DNA of 64,000 bases from DASUPK01 sp963736685 (lineage in GTDB: Bacteria > Actinomycetota > Thermoleophilia > Solirubrobacterales > 70-9): positions 62,001 to 126,000 of the forward strand of contig CAVTPZ010000003.1 in NCBI GenBank assembly GCA_963736685.1, read 5' to 3'. Positions 50,115-56,946 of this stretch are shown here, piece by piece (the first letter of the stretch is position 1; each line of letters opens with the position of its first letter). Below the pieces are notes generated by a model. The model did no database searches and had not been told where the DNA came from. It worked only from the letters and a program-made list of their open reading frames with translations. A program made the position numbers and the translations under genes.

Positions 50115-51137
50115 GTGGAAGCTGGTGGGGTGCCTTATGGAGGCACAAGATTGCTCGCCCTGATGGGCGCGATAGGGGCGATGGCGCTGGCGGCGCCGGC
50201 CACCGCGAGCGCGGCGAGCGCCGACATCGCGGCGCTGCAGGTGGCGATGGGAGCTCTCGGCCTCTATCCCCATCCGGTCGACGGGATCAGCGGCCCGTGG
50301 ACGCAGAGCGCGGTGCGTACGTTCCAGTCGCGGCACCGGCTCGCCGTGGACGGAATCGCCGGGCCGCGCACCCGGGCTGCCCTCGGCAGGCGAGGCAAGC
50401 CGAATCTCGGTGCCCGGCCCCTGCGCACCGGCAAGCAGGGCTGGGATGTGGCGGCACTCCAGTTCCTGCTCCACGAGCGAGGCTTCGAGCCCGGCGGCTT
50501 CGACGGCGGCTTCGGGCCGAACACCGCGAGCGCCGTGCGCCGGTACCAGTCGGCCGCGCACCTTCAAGTCGACGGGATCGCGGGGCCCTCGACGGTCAAC
50601 GCGCTGCGCAACGGTCCCGTCCTCACCACCGGATCGCCGAGCAGCCCGGTTCGGTTCTTCCGGCCGGTGCCCGGCCCGATCGGCGACCGCTTCGGCTGGA
50701 TCCCGCCCGGCCGCTGGCACACCGGCCTCGATTTCCCCGAGCCGATGGGCACTCCGATCCACGCGGGTGGGGTGGGGGTGGTCTCCTTCGCGGGCTTCAA
50801 CACAGGCGGCTACGGCAACCTCGTCGTGATCAGCCACCGGCTCGGCTTCGAGAGCTGGTACGCGCATCAGTCCCGGATCGCCGTGTCGGTCGGCCAGTCG
50901 GTGGTCGGCGGACAGACGATTGGTTACGTTGGCTCGACCGGCCACTCGACGGGTCCCCACCTGCATTTCGAGGTCCGGCACTTCGGCACTCCCGTGGACC
51001 CGACCCCCTACCTGCTGGGCTACCGCTCGGCCCGCCGGGTACATGCCGCCGGGCACCGGCGCAAATGCAGGCCGAACGCCGATGCGCGCGGCCGCGGGGC
51101 TGACCCGCTGACCGCGCGCCTCGATCGCTGCCCCTAA
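50115..51137 (+). CDS. Exported M23 peptidase with two peptidoglycan-binding domains
   Basis: A 340-aa wall hydrolase. Signal peptide (LLALMGAIGAMALAAPATASA), two PG_binding_1 repeats (residues ~35-95 and ~100-170, each ending VDGIAGP), then an M23/LytM peptidase domain with GDRFGW, WHTGLDFPEPMGTPIHA (zinc H and D) and STGPHLHFEVRHFG (HxH). All catalytic metal residues are present. GTG 50115 is the longest reasonable start; a GTG at 50133 would give a shorter n-region. It lies 50 bp behind the L,D-transpeptidase. Confidence 0.85.
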   Translation: MEAGGVPYGGTRLLALMGAIGAMALAAPATASAASADIAALQVAMGALGLYPHPVDGISGPWTQSAVRTFQSRHRLAVDGIAGPRTRAALGRRGKPNLGARPLRTGKQGWDVAALQFLLHERGFEPGGFDGGFGPNTASAVRRYQSAAHLQVDGIAGPSTVNALRNGPVLTTGSPSSPVRFFRPVPGPIGDRFGWIPPGRWHTGLDFPEPMGTPIHAGGVGVVSFAGFNTGGYGNLVVISHRLGFESWYAHQSRIAVSVGQSVVGGQTIGYVGSTGHSTGPHLHFEVRHFGTPVDPTPYLLGYRSARRVHAAGHRRKCRPNADARGRGADPLTARLDRCP

Positions 51138-51140
51138 CCG

Positions 51141-51722
51141 CTAGAAGGCCAGCAGCGAAAAGGTCCGGTTGTCGACCACGTTCCCCGCGGCGTTGTGGAC
51201 GATCACCTGGAACACGTTCTCACCTGGAATCGGCGATGGATCCGCCAGCACGTAGTTCACGTAGCCATCGGCGCTGACCATCGTGGCGACGGCCGATCCC
51301 GACGCGTTCGGTCCCGAGTTCCCCACGAATCGCACGAAGTACTGCCCTTGCGCCAGCCGCTCGAGCTGGACCGAGCTGCTGGTGTTGCCGGGCTGGAAGC
51401 AGTTGAAGCCGGGCACGTCCGTGAAGTTCGTGTTGCTCGCGCCCGTCGTGTTGACGACCACGGTCGCCTTGATCCCGCCGGCGCTGCAGAAGCGCTGGAA
51501 GCCGGAGGCGGGCGTTTCCCCGAGCTTCGCGGCGTTTCCAGCGTTCGCGACGCTCAGTCCCTGGGCCTGCTTGGAGATCTCCTGGTCCGCGATCACCCGG
51601 ACCTTCTTCTTGTCCTTCCCCTTGAGCGCGGCGTAGCCCACCCCGCCCAGGGCGATGAACAGGGCCAGGCAGGCAACGATCAGCGCAGGGCTGGGCAGCA
51701 GCCCTCGAACGAGCTTCCTCAT
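51141..51722 (-). CDS. Exported small protein, Thermoleophilia-type N-terminal signature
   Basis: A 193-aa protein beginning MRKLVRGLLPSPALIVACLALFIALGGVGYAALKG, a signal/anchor that I associate with many exported Thermoleophilia proteins, then a Lys-rich linker and a beta-rich domain of unknown function (ASGFQRFCSAGGIKATVVVNTTGASNTNF ... VQLERLAQGQYFVRFVGNSG) with two Cys. AAGAGG lies upstream of ATG. Shares its N-terminal design, but not its C-terminal domain, with the protein at 40181. Confidence 0.65.
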   Translation of the reverse strand: MRKLVRGLLPSPALIVACLALFIALGGVGYAALKGKDKKKVRVIADQEISKQAQGLSVANAGNAAKLGETPASGFQRFCSAGGIKATVVVNTTGASNTNFTDVPGFNCFQPGNTSSSVQLERLAQGQYFVRFVGNSGPNASGSAVATMVSADGYVNYVLADPSPIPGENVFQVIVHNAAGNVVDNRTFSLLAF

Positions 51723-51927
51723 CGTGTTCCTCTTTTCGTGATCCGGCGGGCGCCGGCCTCGGTTGCGCGGAGAAACCCAACGACAACCGAGCGCCGACGC
51801 CCAGCCATCCCCCTGGGATCTCCCTGACTTTGTTCTCTTCTACGGAGGAATGGTCCGTCGGGTTTGGCCAAATGTGGAGATCGGAGTTGTCCGCCTCGGC
51901 GGGGACGCCGCTCTAAGCTGGAGCCCG
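51723..51927. promoter_or_regulatory. Divergent regulatory region upstream of ffh
   Basis: This 205-bp gap separates the exported protein (minus) from ffh (plus). TAAGCT (51914-51919) ends eight bases before the ffh ATG. A perfect ten-base palindrome TTTGGCCAAA lies at 51863-51872, about 42 bp upstream of that hexamer, in an otherwise GC-rich setting. I see no SRP RNA, tRNA or obvious riboswitch. Confidence 0.45.
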
Positions 51928-53259
51928 ATGTTCGACCAGCTTTCAGACCGCCTGCAGGGTGTGCTCTCGGAGGTCCGCTCGCGGGGCAAGCTCTCCGAGG
52001 ACGACGTGAACAAGGCCCTCCGCGAGGTCCGTCTCGCGCTGCTCGAAGCCGACGTCAACTTCAAGGTGGTCAAGGAATTCACGGCCGCACTCCGGGAACG
52101 CCTCGCCGGCGAGGAGATCTCGGAGGCGCTCAACCCCGGCCAGACCGTGGTCAAGGCGGTCAACGACGAGCTGACCGCCCTGATGGGCGGCGCCGGCCGC
52201 GACCTCGTCTTCGCCCCCAGCGGGCCCACCGTCATCCTGATGAGCGGCCTGCAGGGCTCGGGCAAGACGACAGCCACCGCCAAGCTGGCCAAGCTCTTGG
52301 GCAAACAGAACAAGGACGTCGCGGTGGCCGCGGCCGATCTGCAGCGCCCGGCCGCGGTCGAACAGCTCGAGAAGCTCGGCGAGCAGGCGAACGCCCATGT
52401 CTACTCCATCCCCGGCGAAACCGATGCCGTGAAGGTGGCGAAGTGGGCTCGCGAGCAGGCGGTCCAGGACAACCGTGACGTGCTGATCGTCGACACCGCA
52501 GGGCGGCTTCACGTCGATCAGGACCTGATGGACGAGCTGGCGGAGGTGCGAAAGGTCACCAAGCCCCACGACGTGCTGCTGGTGGTCGACGCGATGACCG
52601 GACAGGACGCGGTGAACGTCGCGGAGAGCTTCGCCGAGGTGGCCGACTTCGACGGCGTCGTGATCACCAAGCTCGACGGTGACGCTCGTGGCGGCGCCGC
52701 GCTCTCGGTCCGGGCGGTCACCGGCAAGCCGATCATGTACGGCTCGACCGGGGAAAAGCTCGACGAGATCGAGCGCTTCCACCCCGACCGGATGGCGGGG
52801 CGGATCCTCGGCATGGGCGACGTCATGTCGCTGATCGAGAAGACGCAGGACGAGTTCGACTCGGACCAGGCGGCCGACCTCGAGCGCAAGATTCGAAAGC
52901 AGCAGTTCACGCTCGACGACTTCCTGAGCCAGATGAAACAGGTTCGCCGCATGGGCCCTCTCGGGAACCTGATGAAGATGATGCCCGGGATGGGGAAGGC
53001 CATGCAGGGCATGGGCCAGGTCGACGAGCGCGAGCTGGACCGGCTCGAGGCCATCATCCAGTCGATGACGCCCTACGAGCGGGCGCACCCCGGCGAGATC
53101 AACGGATCTCGCCGCAAGCGCATCGCGACCGGCTCTGGCACCACGGTCCAGGCCGTCAACCGCCTGGTCAAGCAGTTCGGCCAGATGAACAAGATGATGA
53201 AGCAGCTCTCCGAGGGCAAGATGCTCGACCCTCAGGCCCTCATGCGAAACATGCGATGA
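51928..53259 (+). CDS. ffh: Signal recognition particle protein Ffh
   Basis: A 443-aa SRP54 GTPase. NG domain: MSGLQGSGKTTATAKLAKLL, AADLQRPAAVEQLEKLG, DTAGRLHVDQDLMDEL, TKLDGDARGGAAL. The Met-rich M domain binds SRP RNA and signal sequences (MKMMPGMGKAMQGMGQ, SRRKRIATGSGTTVQAVNRLVKQF). The ATG at 51928 is chosen because homology begins there and TAAGCT precedes it. It leads rpsP-khpA-trmD. Confidence 0.96.
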   Translation: MFDQLSDRLQGVLSEVRSRGKLSEDDVNKALREVRLALLEADVNFKVVKEFTAALRERLAGEEISEALNPGQTVVKAVNDELTALMGGAGRDLVFAPSGPTVILMSGLQGSGKTTATAKLAKLLGKQNKDVAVAAADLQRPAAVEQLEKLGEQANAHVYSIPGETDAVKVAKWAREQAVQDNRDVLIVDTAGRLHVDQDLMDELAEVRKVTKPHDVLLVVDAMTGQDAVNVAESFAEVADFDGVVITKLDGDARGGAALSVRAVTGKPIMYGSTGEKLDEIERFHPDRMAGRILGMGDVMSLIEKTQDEFDSDQAADLERKIRKQQFTLDDFLSQMKQVRRMGPLGNLMKMMPGMGKAMQGMGQVDERELDRLEAIIQSMTPYERAHPGEINGSRRKRIATGSGTTVQAVNRLVKQFGQMNKMMKQLSEGKMLDPQALMRNMR

Positions 53260-53273
53260 GCTGCGCGACCGTC

Positions 53274-53279
53274 TAACCT
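53274..53279 (+). promoter_or_regulatory. -10-like element before rpsP
   Basis: TAACCT ends ten bases before the rpsP ATG; the same hexamer lies upstream of rplS (54453-54458). Confidence 0.4.
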
Positions 53280-53289
53280 CCGCCGCCGC

Positions 53290-53544
53290 ATGTCCGTGAG
53301 AATCAGACTTCGCAGGGTCGGGTCCAAGAAGAACCCGATCTGGAGGGTTGTCGTCGCCGACCAGCGCTCGCCGCGGGACGGCCGCACGATCGAGACGATC
53401 GGCCAGTACAACCCGCAGCCCGACCCGTCGCTGATCGTGATCGATGAGGATCGCGCGAAGCACTGGCTGGAGAAGGGGGCGCGTCCGACGAGGACGGTTG
53501 CCACCCTGCTCCGCACCAAGGGCATCCAATCGACCGGTAGTTAG
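53290..53544 (+). CDS. rpsP: 30S ribosomal protein S16
   Basis: An 84-aa S16: MSVRIRLRRVGSKKNPIWRVVVADQRSPRDGRTIETIGQYNP followed by HWLEKGARPTRTVATLL, full-length. It starts the ffh-downstream ribosome group with khpA and trmD. Confidence 0.97.
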   Translation: MSVRIRLRRVGSKKNPIWRVVVADQRSPRDGRTIETIGQYNPQPDPSLIVIDEDRAKHWLEKGARPTRTVATLLRTKGIQSTGS

Positions 53545-53547
53545 CCG

Positions 53548-53781
53548 GTGCGCGACCTGCTCGACTTCCTCGCGAGATCGCTGGTGGAGCATCCGGACCA
53601 GGTCGAGGTGACCGAGGTCGAGGAGATCGACGGTGAGGTCGTGCTCGAGGTCGAGGTGGCTGACGATGATCTCGGCAGGGTGATCGGCCGAGGGGGGCGC
53701 GTCGCCAACGCGCTGCGCTCGGTGATGAAGGCCGCGGCGACCCGCGAGGACAAGCGCGTGGTCGTCGACATACTTGATTAG
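53548..53781 (+). CDS. khpA: KH-domain RNA-binding protein KhpA
   Basis: A 77-aa single-KH protein (YlqC). The G-x-x-G loop is LGRVIGRGGRVANALRSVMKA near residue 45. KhpA binds RNA and, with KhpB, affects cell division and sRNA-linked regulation. GTG start three bases after rpsP. Its stop TAG is followed at once by the trmD TTG. Confidence 0.93.
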   Translation: MRDLLDFLARSLVEHPDQVEVTEVEEIDGEVVLEVEVADDDLGRVIGRGGRVANALRSVMKAAATREDKRVVVDILD

Positions 53782-54441
53782 TTGAACCTCGACGTCTTCA
53801 CGCTGTTCCCGGAGCACTTCGAGTGGTTCCTGCGCCAGCGCCACGTCTCCAACGCCCTCGCGGAGGGCAATCGGCTGGGCTTCAGGAACTACCGGGACAC
53901 GACCCCGCTCGGGGCCGGCCAGGTGGACGACTCGCCGTACGGAGGCGGCGCGGGGATGGTGATGCGAGTGGACGTCGTGGACGCGGCCCTCGAGGCCGCC
54001 TACGGCTCTGCACGCGGTGAGGTGCGGAAGATCGCATTGACGCCGGCGGGGCGCCTGCTCGACGAGTCCCTGGCGGCCGAGCTCGCTGAGGAGACTCACC
54101 TCGCCCTGCTCTGCGGGCGCTACGAGGGCTTCGACGAGCGTGTCGTCGAGCACCTGGCGGACGAGGCGGTCTCGATCGGCCGCTACGTGCTCGCGGGCGG
54201 CGAGCTGGCCGCGATGGTGATCGCCGACACCGTTCTGCGCAAGCTTCCCGGCGCCCTCGGCGGTGCCGAGAGCGCGGTCGAGGAGTCCTACAGCGCCGCC
54301 CTCGATGGAGCGCCGGAATACCCGCACTACACACGCCCGGCTTCGTACCGCGGCTGGGAGGTCCCCGAGATCCTGCTCTCGGGCAACCACGGCCGTGTGA
54401 AGGAGTGGCGACTCGAGCAAGCTCGCCGTCGGGCGGAGTGA
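53782..54441 (+). CDS. trmD: tRNA (guanine(37)-N1)-methyltransferase
   Basis: A 219-aa SPOUT enzyme methylating G37 of tRNA. Family motifs are DVFTLFPEHFEWFL, DDSPYGGGAGMVMR, LLCGRYEGFDERV, SIGRYVLAGGELAAMVIADTVLRKLPG and PEILLSGNHGRVKEWR. TTG start directly after khpA. The rimM gene that usually lies between khpA and trmD is missing from this cluster. Confidence 0.96.
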   Translation: MNLDVFTLFPEHFEWFLRQRHVSNALAEGNRLGFRNYRDTTPLGAGQVDDSPYGGGAGMVMRVDVVDAALEAAYGSARGEVRKIALTPAGRLLDESLAAELAEETHLALLCGRYEGFDERVVEHLADEAVSIGRYVLAGGELAAMVIADTVLRKLPGALGGAESAVEESYSAALDGAPEYPHYTRPASYRGWEVPEILLSGNHGRVKEWRLEQARRRAE

Positions 54442-54452
54442 AAGTTCTCCGC

Positions 54453-54458
54453 TAACCT
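54453..54458 (+). promoter_or_regulatory. -10-like element in the rplS leader
   Basis: TAACCT lies 66 bases before the rplS ATG, upstream of the T7-tailed hairpin. Transcripts started here would carry that hairpin in a ~60-nt leader. Confidence 0.4.
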
Positions 54459-54469
54459 TCCGCGTCGCG

Positions 54470-54497
54470 GCGCGCGCCTCTGGCTCGTGCTTTTTTT
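54470..54497 (+). terminator. Intrinsic terminator or attenuator upstream of rplS
   Basis: GCGCG-C-GCC (54470-54478) pairs with GGC-T-CGTGC (54482-54490) over a three-base TCT loop: eight pairs (one G-U) and one mismatch. Seven T residues follow immediately (54491-54497). It is the only such T-run I noticed in the window. It lies after trmD and 27 bases before the rplS ATG, so it either ends the rpsP-trmD unit or conditionally stops rplS transcription. Confidence 0.7.
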
Positions 54498-54524
54498 AAG
54501 TTCCGACCCGATCATCCTCATGCG

Positions 54525-55130
54525 ATGAGCACTGTCATCGAAAGCCTCGAGAAGCGCGACCTGAAGCAGCGCCCGAAATTCGGCGCCGGCGATCGCGTGC
54601 GCGTCCACTTCCAGGTGGTCGAGGGCAGCCGCAGGCGGACCCAGGTCTTCGAGGGCATCGTGATCAAGCGGCAGGGCAGCGGCGTCCGCGAGACGTTCAC
54701 CGTGCGCAAGCAGTCGTTCGGTGTGGGCGTCGAGCGAACCTTCCCGCTGCACTCCCCGAAGATCGAGAAGCTCGAGATCGCCGCCCGCGGCGACGTCCGC
54801 CGAGCGAAGCTCTACTACCTGCGCGACAAGGTCGGCAAGAGCGCCCGGGTTGCGGAGCGCCGCTGGGGGATCGAGGACGAGGTGCTCGTCGCCGAAGAGG
54901 AGGCGGAAGCCGTCGACGCCGAAGGTGTCGCGGTCAGCGAGGCTGAGGCGGAGCTGGTCGAGCCCCCCAAGGAGGAGGGCGAGGCCACGGAGGCCGAGGG
55001 CACGGAGGGCGAGGCCACGGAGGCCGAGGCCTCCGAAGCTGGGGATGCTGGTGGGGATGAGGCGGAGGCGAACCAGGAGCCGGAGCCCGAGGCTACGGCC
55101 GACGCCGCCCCCGAAAAGGCAGAAGACTGA
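54525..55130 (+). CDS. rplS: 50S ribosomal protein L19 with long acidic C-terminal tail
   Basis: The first ~118 residues are a normal bL19 (IESLEKRDLKQRPKFGAGDRVRVHFQVVEGSRRRTQVFEGIVIKRQGSG, RVGVERTFPLHSPKIEKLEI-like middle, KVGKSARVAERR). A further ~83 residues are almost wholly Glu, Ala, Asp, Thr and Gly, with an internal near-repeat (GEATEAEGTE / GEATEAEASE). The total of 201 aa compares with about 115 usual. The tail is likely disordered and exposed at the 30S-50S bridge side. Preceded by a terminator-like hairpin. Confidence 0.95.
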   Translation: MSTVIESLEKRDLKQRPKFGAGDRVRVHFQVVEGSRRRTQVFEGIVIKRQGSGVRETFTVRKQSFGVGVERTFPLHSPKIEKLEIAARGDVRRAKLYYLRDKVGKSARVAERRWGIEDEVLVAEEEAEAVDAEGVAVSEAEAELVEPPKEEGEATEAEGTEGEATEAEASEAGDAGGDEAEANQEPEPEATADAAPEKAED

Positions 55131-55762
55131 AGGTCCCGAGGCCGCACAGTACCCAGGGCGCGCTCCTCGAGCTCGTCGTCATCGTCGCGCTCGCTCTCGG
55201 GCTGGCGCTGGGCATCCAGGCATGGATCGTCAAGCCCTACCAGATCCCCTCTGAGTCGATGGAGCCGACCCTCGACGTCGGCCAGCGGGTTCTGGTCAAC
55301 CGGTTCCTCTACCACTTCAAGGACCCGCAGATCGGCGACATCGTCGTCTTCCACCCGCCGCAGGGTGCAAGCGGCGGTGGTGCCGGCGGGGAGTGCGGGG
55401 ATCCGCGGACCGGCGCGAGCGGCTCGAGCGGAGCGGCCTGCGACGAGCCGACTCCGCAGGAGGCGAGCGTGAACTTCATCAAGAGGATCGTTGCCGGCCC
55501 GGGTGACACCCTGAGCGTCCAGAACGGTCACCCCGTGGTGAACGGGAAGATCGCCCAGGAGGACTTCATCCGGCCGTGCACCCCCGGCGGAGCCTGCAAT
55601 TTGCCGAAAACCATCACCATCCCGCCCGACCACTACTTCATGATGGGCGACAACCGTGGGTCGAGCGACGACAGCCGCTTCTGGGGGCCGGTCCCCAAGG
55701 ACTGGATCATCGGCGAGGCTTTCGCCACCTACTGGCCGCCCGACCGAATCGGAATCTTCTAG
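55127..55762 (+). CDS. lepB: Signal peptidase I
   Basis: A ~211-aa type I signal peptidase with one N-terminal TM (LLELVVIVALALGLALGIQAWIV), then IPSESMEPTLDVGQRVLVNRF (catalytic Ser), NFIKRIVAGPGDTL (catalytic Lys) and MMGDNRGSSDDSRFWGPV. The TM lies before the first standard start (ATG 55259, which would begin at the catalytic Ser-Met and be non-functional). The nearest candidate is CTG 55127, overlapping the rplS stop as CTGA. A Gly/Ser-rich insert (~residues 82-110) precedes the Lys motif. Confidence 0.9.
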   Translation: MKVPRPHSTQGALLELVVIVALALGLALGIQAWIVKPYQIPSESMEPTLDVGQRVLVNRFLYHFKDPQIGDIVVFHPPQGASGGGAGGECGDPRTGASGSSGAACDEPTPQEASVNFIKRIVAGPGDTLSVQNGHPVVNGKIAQEDFIRPCTPGGACNLPKTITIPPDHYFMMGDNRGSSDDSRFWGPVPKDWIIGEAFATYWPPDRIGIF

Positions 55763-55763
55763 C

Positions 55764-56549
55764 TCTGCGAAGAAGCCGCGGCGCAAGAAGCGCACGTCCG
55801 CCCGCCTCTTTCGCTTCGATCGCTCCTTCGGCCGGCGCTTCGTCGCCGGCGTGGACGAAGCAGGCCGTGGCTCGCTGGCCGGCCCGCTGCTCGCCGCCGG
55901 CGTCCTGATCGATCTCGAGCGAATCGGCCGCTCGGAGCGTCTTGCCCTCGCCCGACTCGACGATTCGAAGCAGAAGAGCGAAGAGGAGCGGGAGCAGCTC
56001 TATCCCGCCGTGATCCGCGCCGCCGCACACCTCTCGGTCGCCGTGCGGTCCCCGCGCTGCATCGACCGCAACGGCCTGCACGTCTCGAACATGGCCGCGC
56101 TCACCGACTGCATGCACGCGGTCGCACAGGTCGATGCAACGCGGCTCGTCGATGGTTTTCGGCTGCACGCCTGCCGGCTCGAGCACGAGCGGGTGATTGA
56201 CGGCGATGCCCGGAGTGCCGCGATCGCTGCCGCCTCGGTGATCGCCAAGGTCACGCGGGATCGCTACATGCGCCGCGTGGCACCCCTGTATCCCGAGTGG
56301 AGCTTCGAGGGCAACGTCGGCTACTCGACGCCGGAGCACCGCGAGGCGATCATGCGGTACGGCATCTGTCCCCTGCACCGGCGGTCATTCGCCTCGGTCG
56401 CCTACTCCCAGCTCGGTCTGGGCTCTGCCGCCGGAGAGTTCGAAGCGGTGCCGAGGTCAGAAGGCGGCGCGGATGTGATCGACATCCGGGAGGCCATCCG
56501 CTCCGAAGCTGACCCCGACGACGTCGAAGCGGTAGCCGGCGACGCCTGA
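55764..56549 (+). CDS. rnhB: Ribonuclease HII
   Basis: RNase HII removes ribonucleotides from DNA. FVAGVDEAGRGSLAGPLLAAGV (D-E-G-R-G), LDDSKQKSEEEREQL, LVDGFRL and AASVIAKVTRDRYM supply the acidic metal sites; a Lys/Arg-rich N-terminus (AKKPRRKKRTS) precedes and a ~45-residue acidic tail follows. No ATG, GTG or TTG lies between the lepB stop and the core. The nearest upstream is GTG 55656, deep in lepB; the next downstream (GTG 55851) would cut into the active site. The left coordinate is the first codon after lepB in this frame and is provisional. Confidence 0.85.
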   Translation, partial: SAKKPRRKKRTSARLFRFDRSFGRRFVAGVDEAGRGSLAGPLLAAGVLIDLERIGRSERLALARLDDSKQKSEEEREQLYPAVIRAAAHLSVAVRSPRCIDRNGLHVSNMAALTDCMHAVAQVDATRLVDGFRLHACRLEHERVIDGDARSAAIAAASVIAKVTRDRYMRRVAPLYPEWSFEGNVGYSTPEHREAIMRYGICPLHRRSFASVAYSQLGLGSAAGEFEAVPRSEGGADVIDIREAIRSEADPDDVEAVAGDA

Positions 56550-56831
56550 GGGACCGCGTCGCTCCGCGATCCACTCGCGGGCGAGCAAGCGCAGCTTGAG
56601 CTGCTTTCGTCGGCCGACGGCTTGCGCCGGTCGCTCAGGCCCGCGAACCGACCCGGCTCTGCCGGCCTTGACCTCGACGAAGACGAGGGTCGAGCCGTCC
56701 AGGGCGACGATGTCGAGCTCCCCCGAGGGCAGGTGGACGTTGCGCCCGACGATCCGCCAGCCTGCGCGGCCGAGGCGGGTCGCCACCAGCTCCTCGGCGC
56801 GGCGACCGAGCCTGAGACGGGCCTGGGTCAT
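56457..56831 (-). CDS. yraN: YraN/UPF0102 nuclease-like protein
   Basis: A 124-aa protein with the restriction-endonuclease-like core of UPF0102: GRRAEELVATRLGRAGWRIVGRNVHLPSGELDIVALDGSTLVFVEVKAG (D and E-x-K). It usually follows rnhB on the same strand; here it is inverted and overlaps the rnhB 3' end by 93 bp, entirely within the RnhB acidic tail. Divergent from comM. Role unknown, possibly in DNA processing. Confidence 0.88.
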   Translation of the reverse strand: MTQARLRLGRRAEELVATRLGRAGWRIVGRNVHLPSGELDIVALDGSTLVFVEVKAGRAGSVRGPERPAQAVGRRKQLKLRLLAREWIAERRGPSGVAGYRFDVVGVSFGADGLPDVDHIRAAF

Positions 56832-56934
56832 CGCTGAAGAGTGCGGAGTGCGCGTGGCCGGGCGGCGCGCCAGTCGCAACGAGGGCGCGATCAGACCGTG
56901 ACGTTCGGCGCGCCAGTCGCGATCCCGCGCCGCG

Positions 56935-56940
56935 TACGTT
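56935..56940 (+). promoter_or_regulatory. -10-like element before comM
   Basis: TACGTT ends six bases before the comM ATG at 56947, in the 115-bp divergent gap between yraN and comM. Confidence 0.4.
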
Positions 56941-56946
56941 CGCGGC

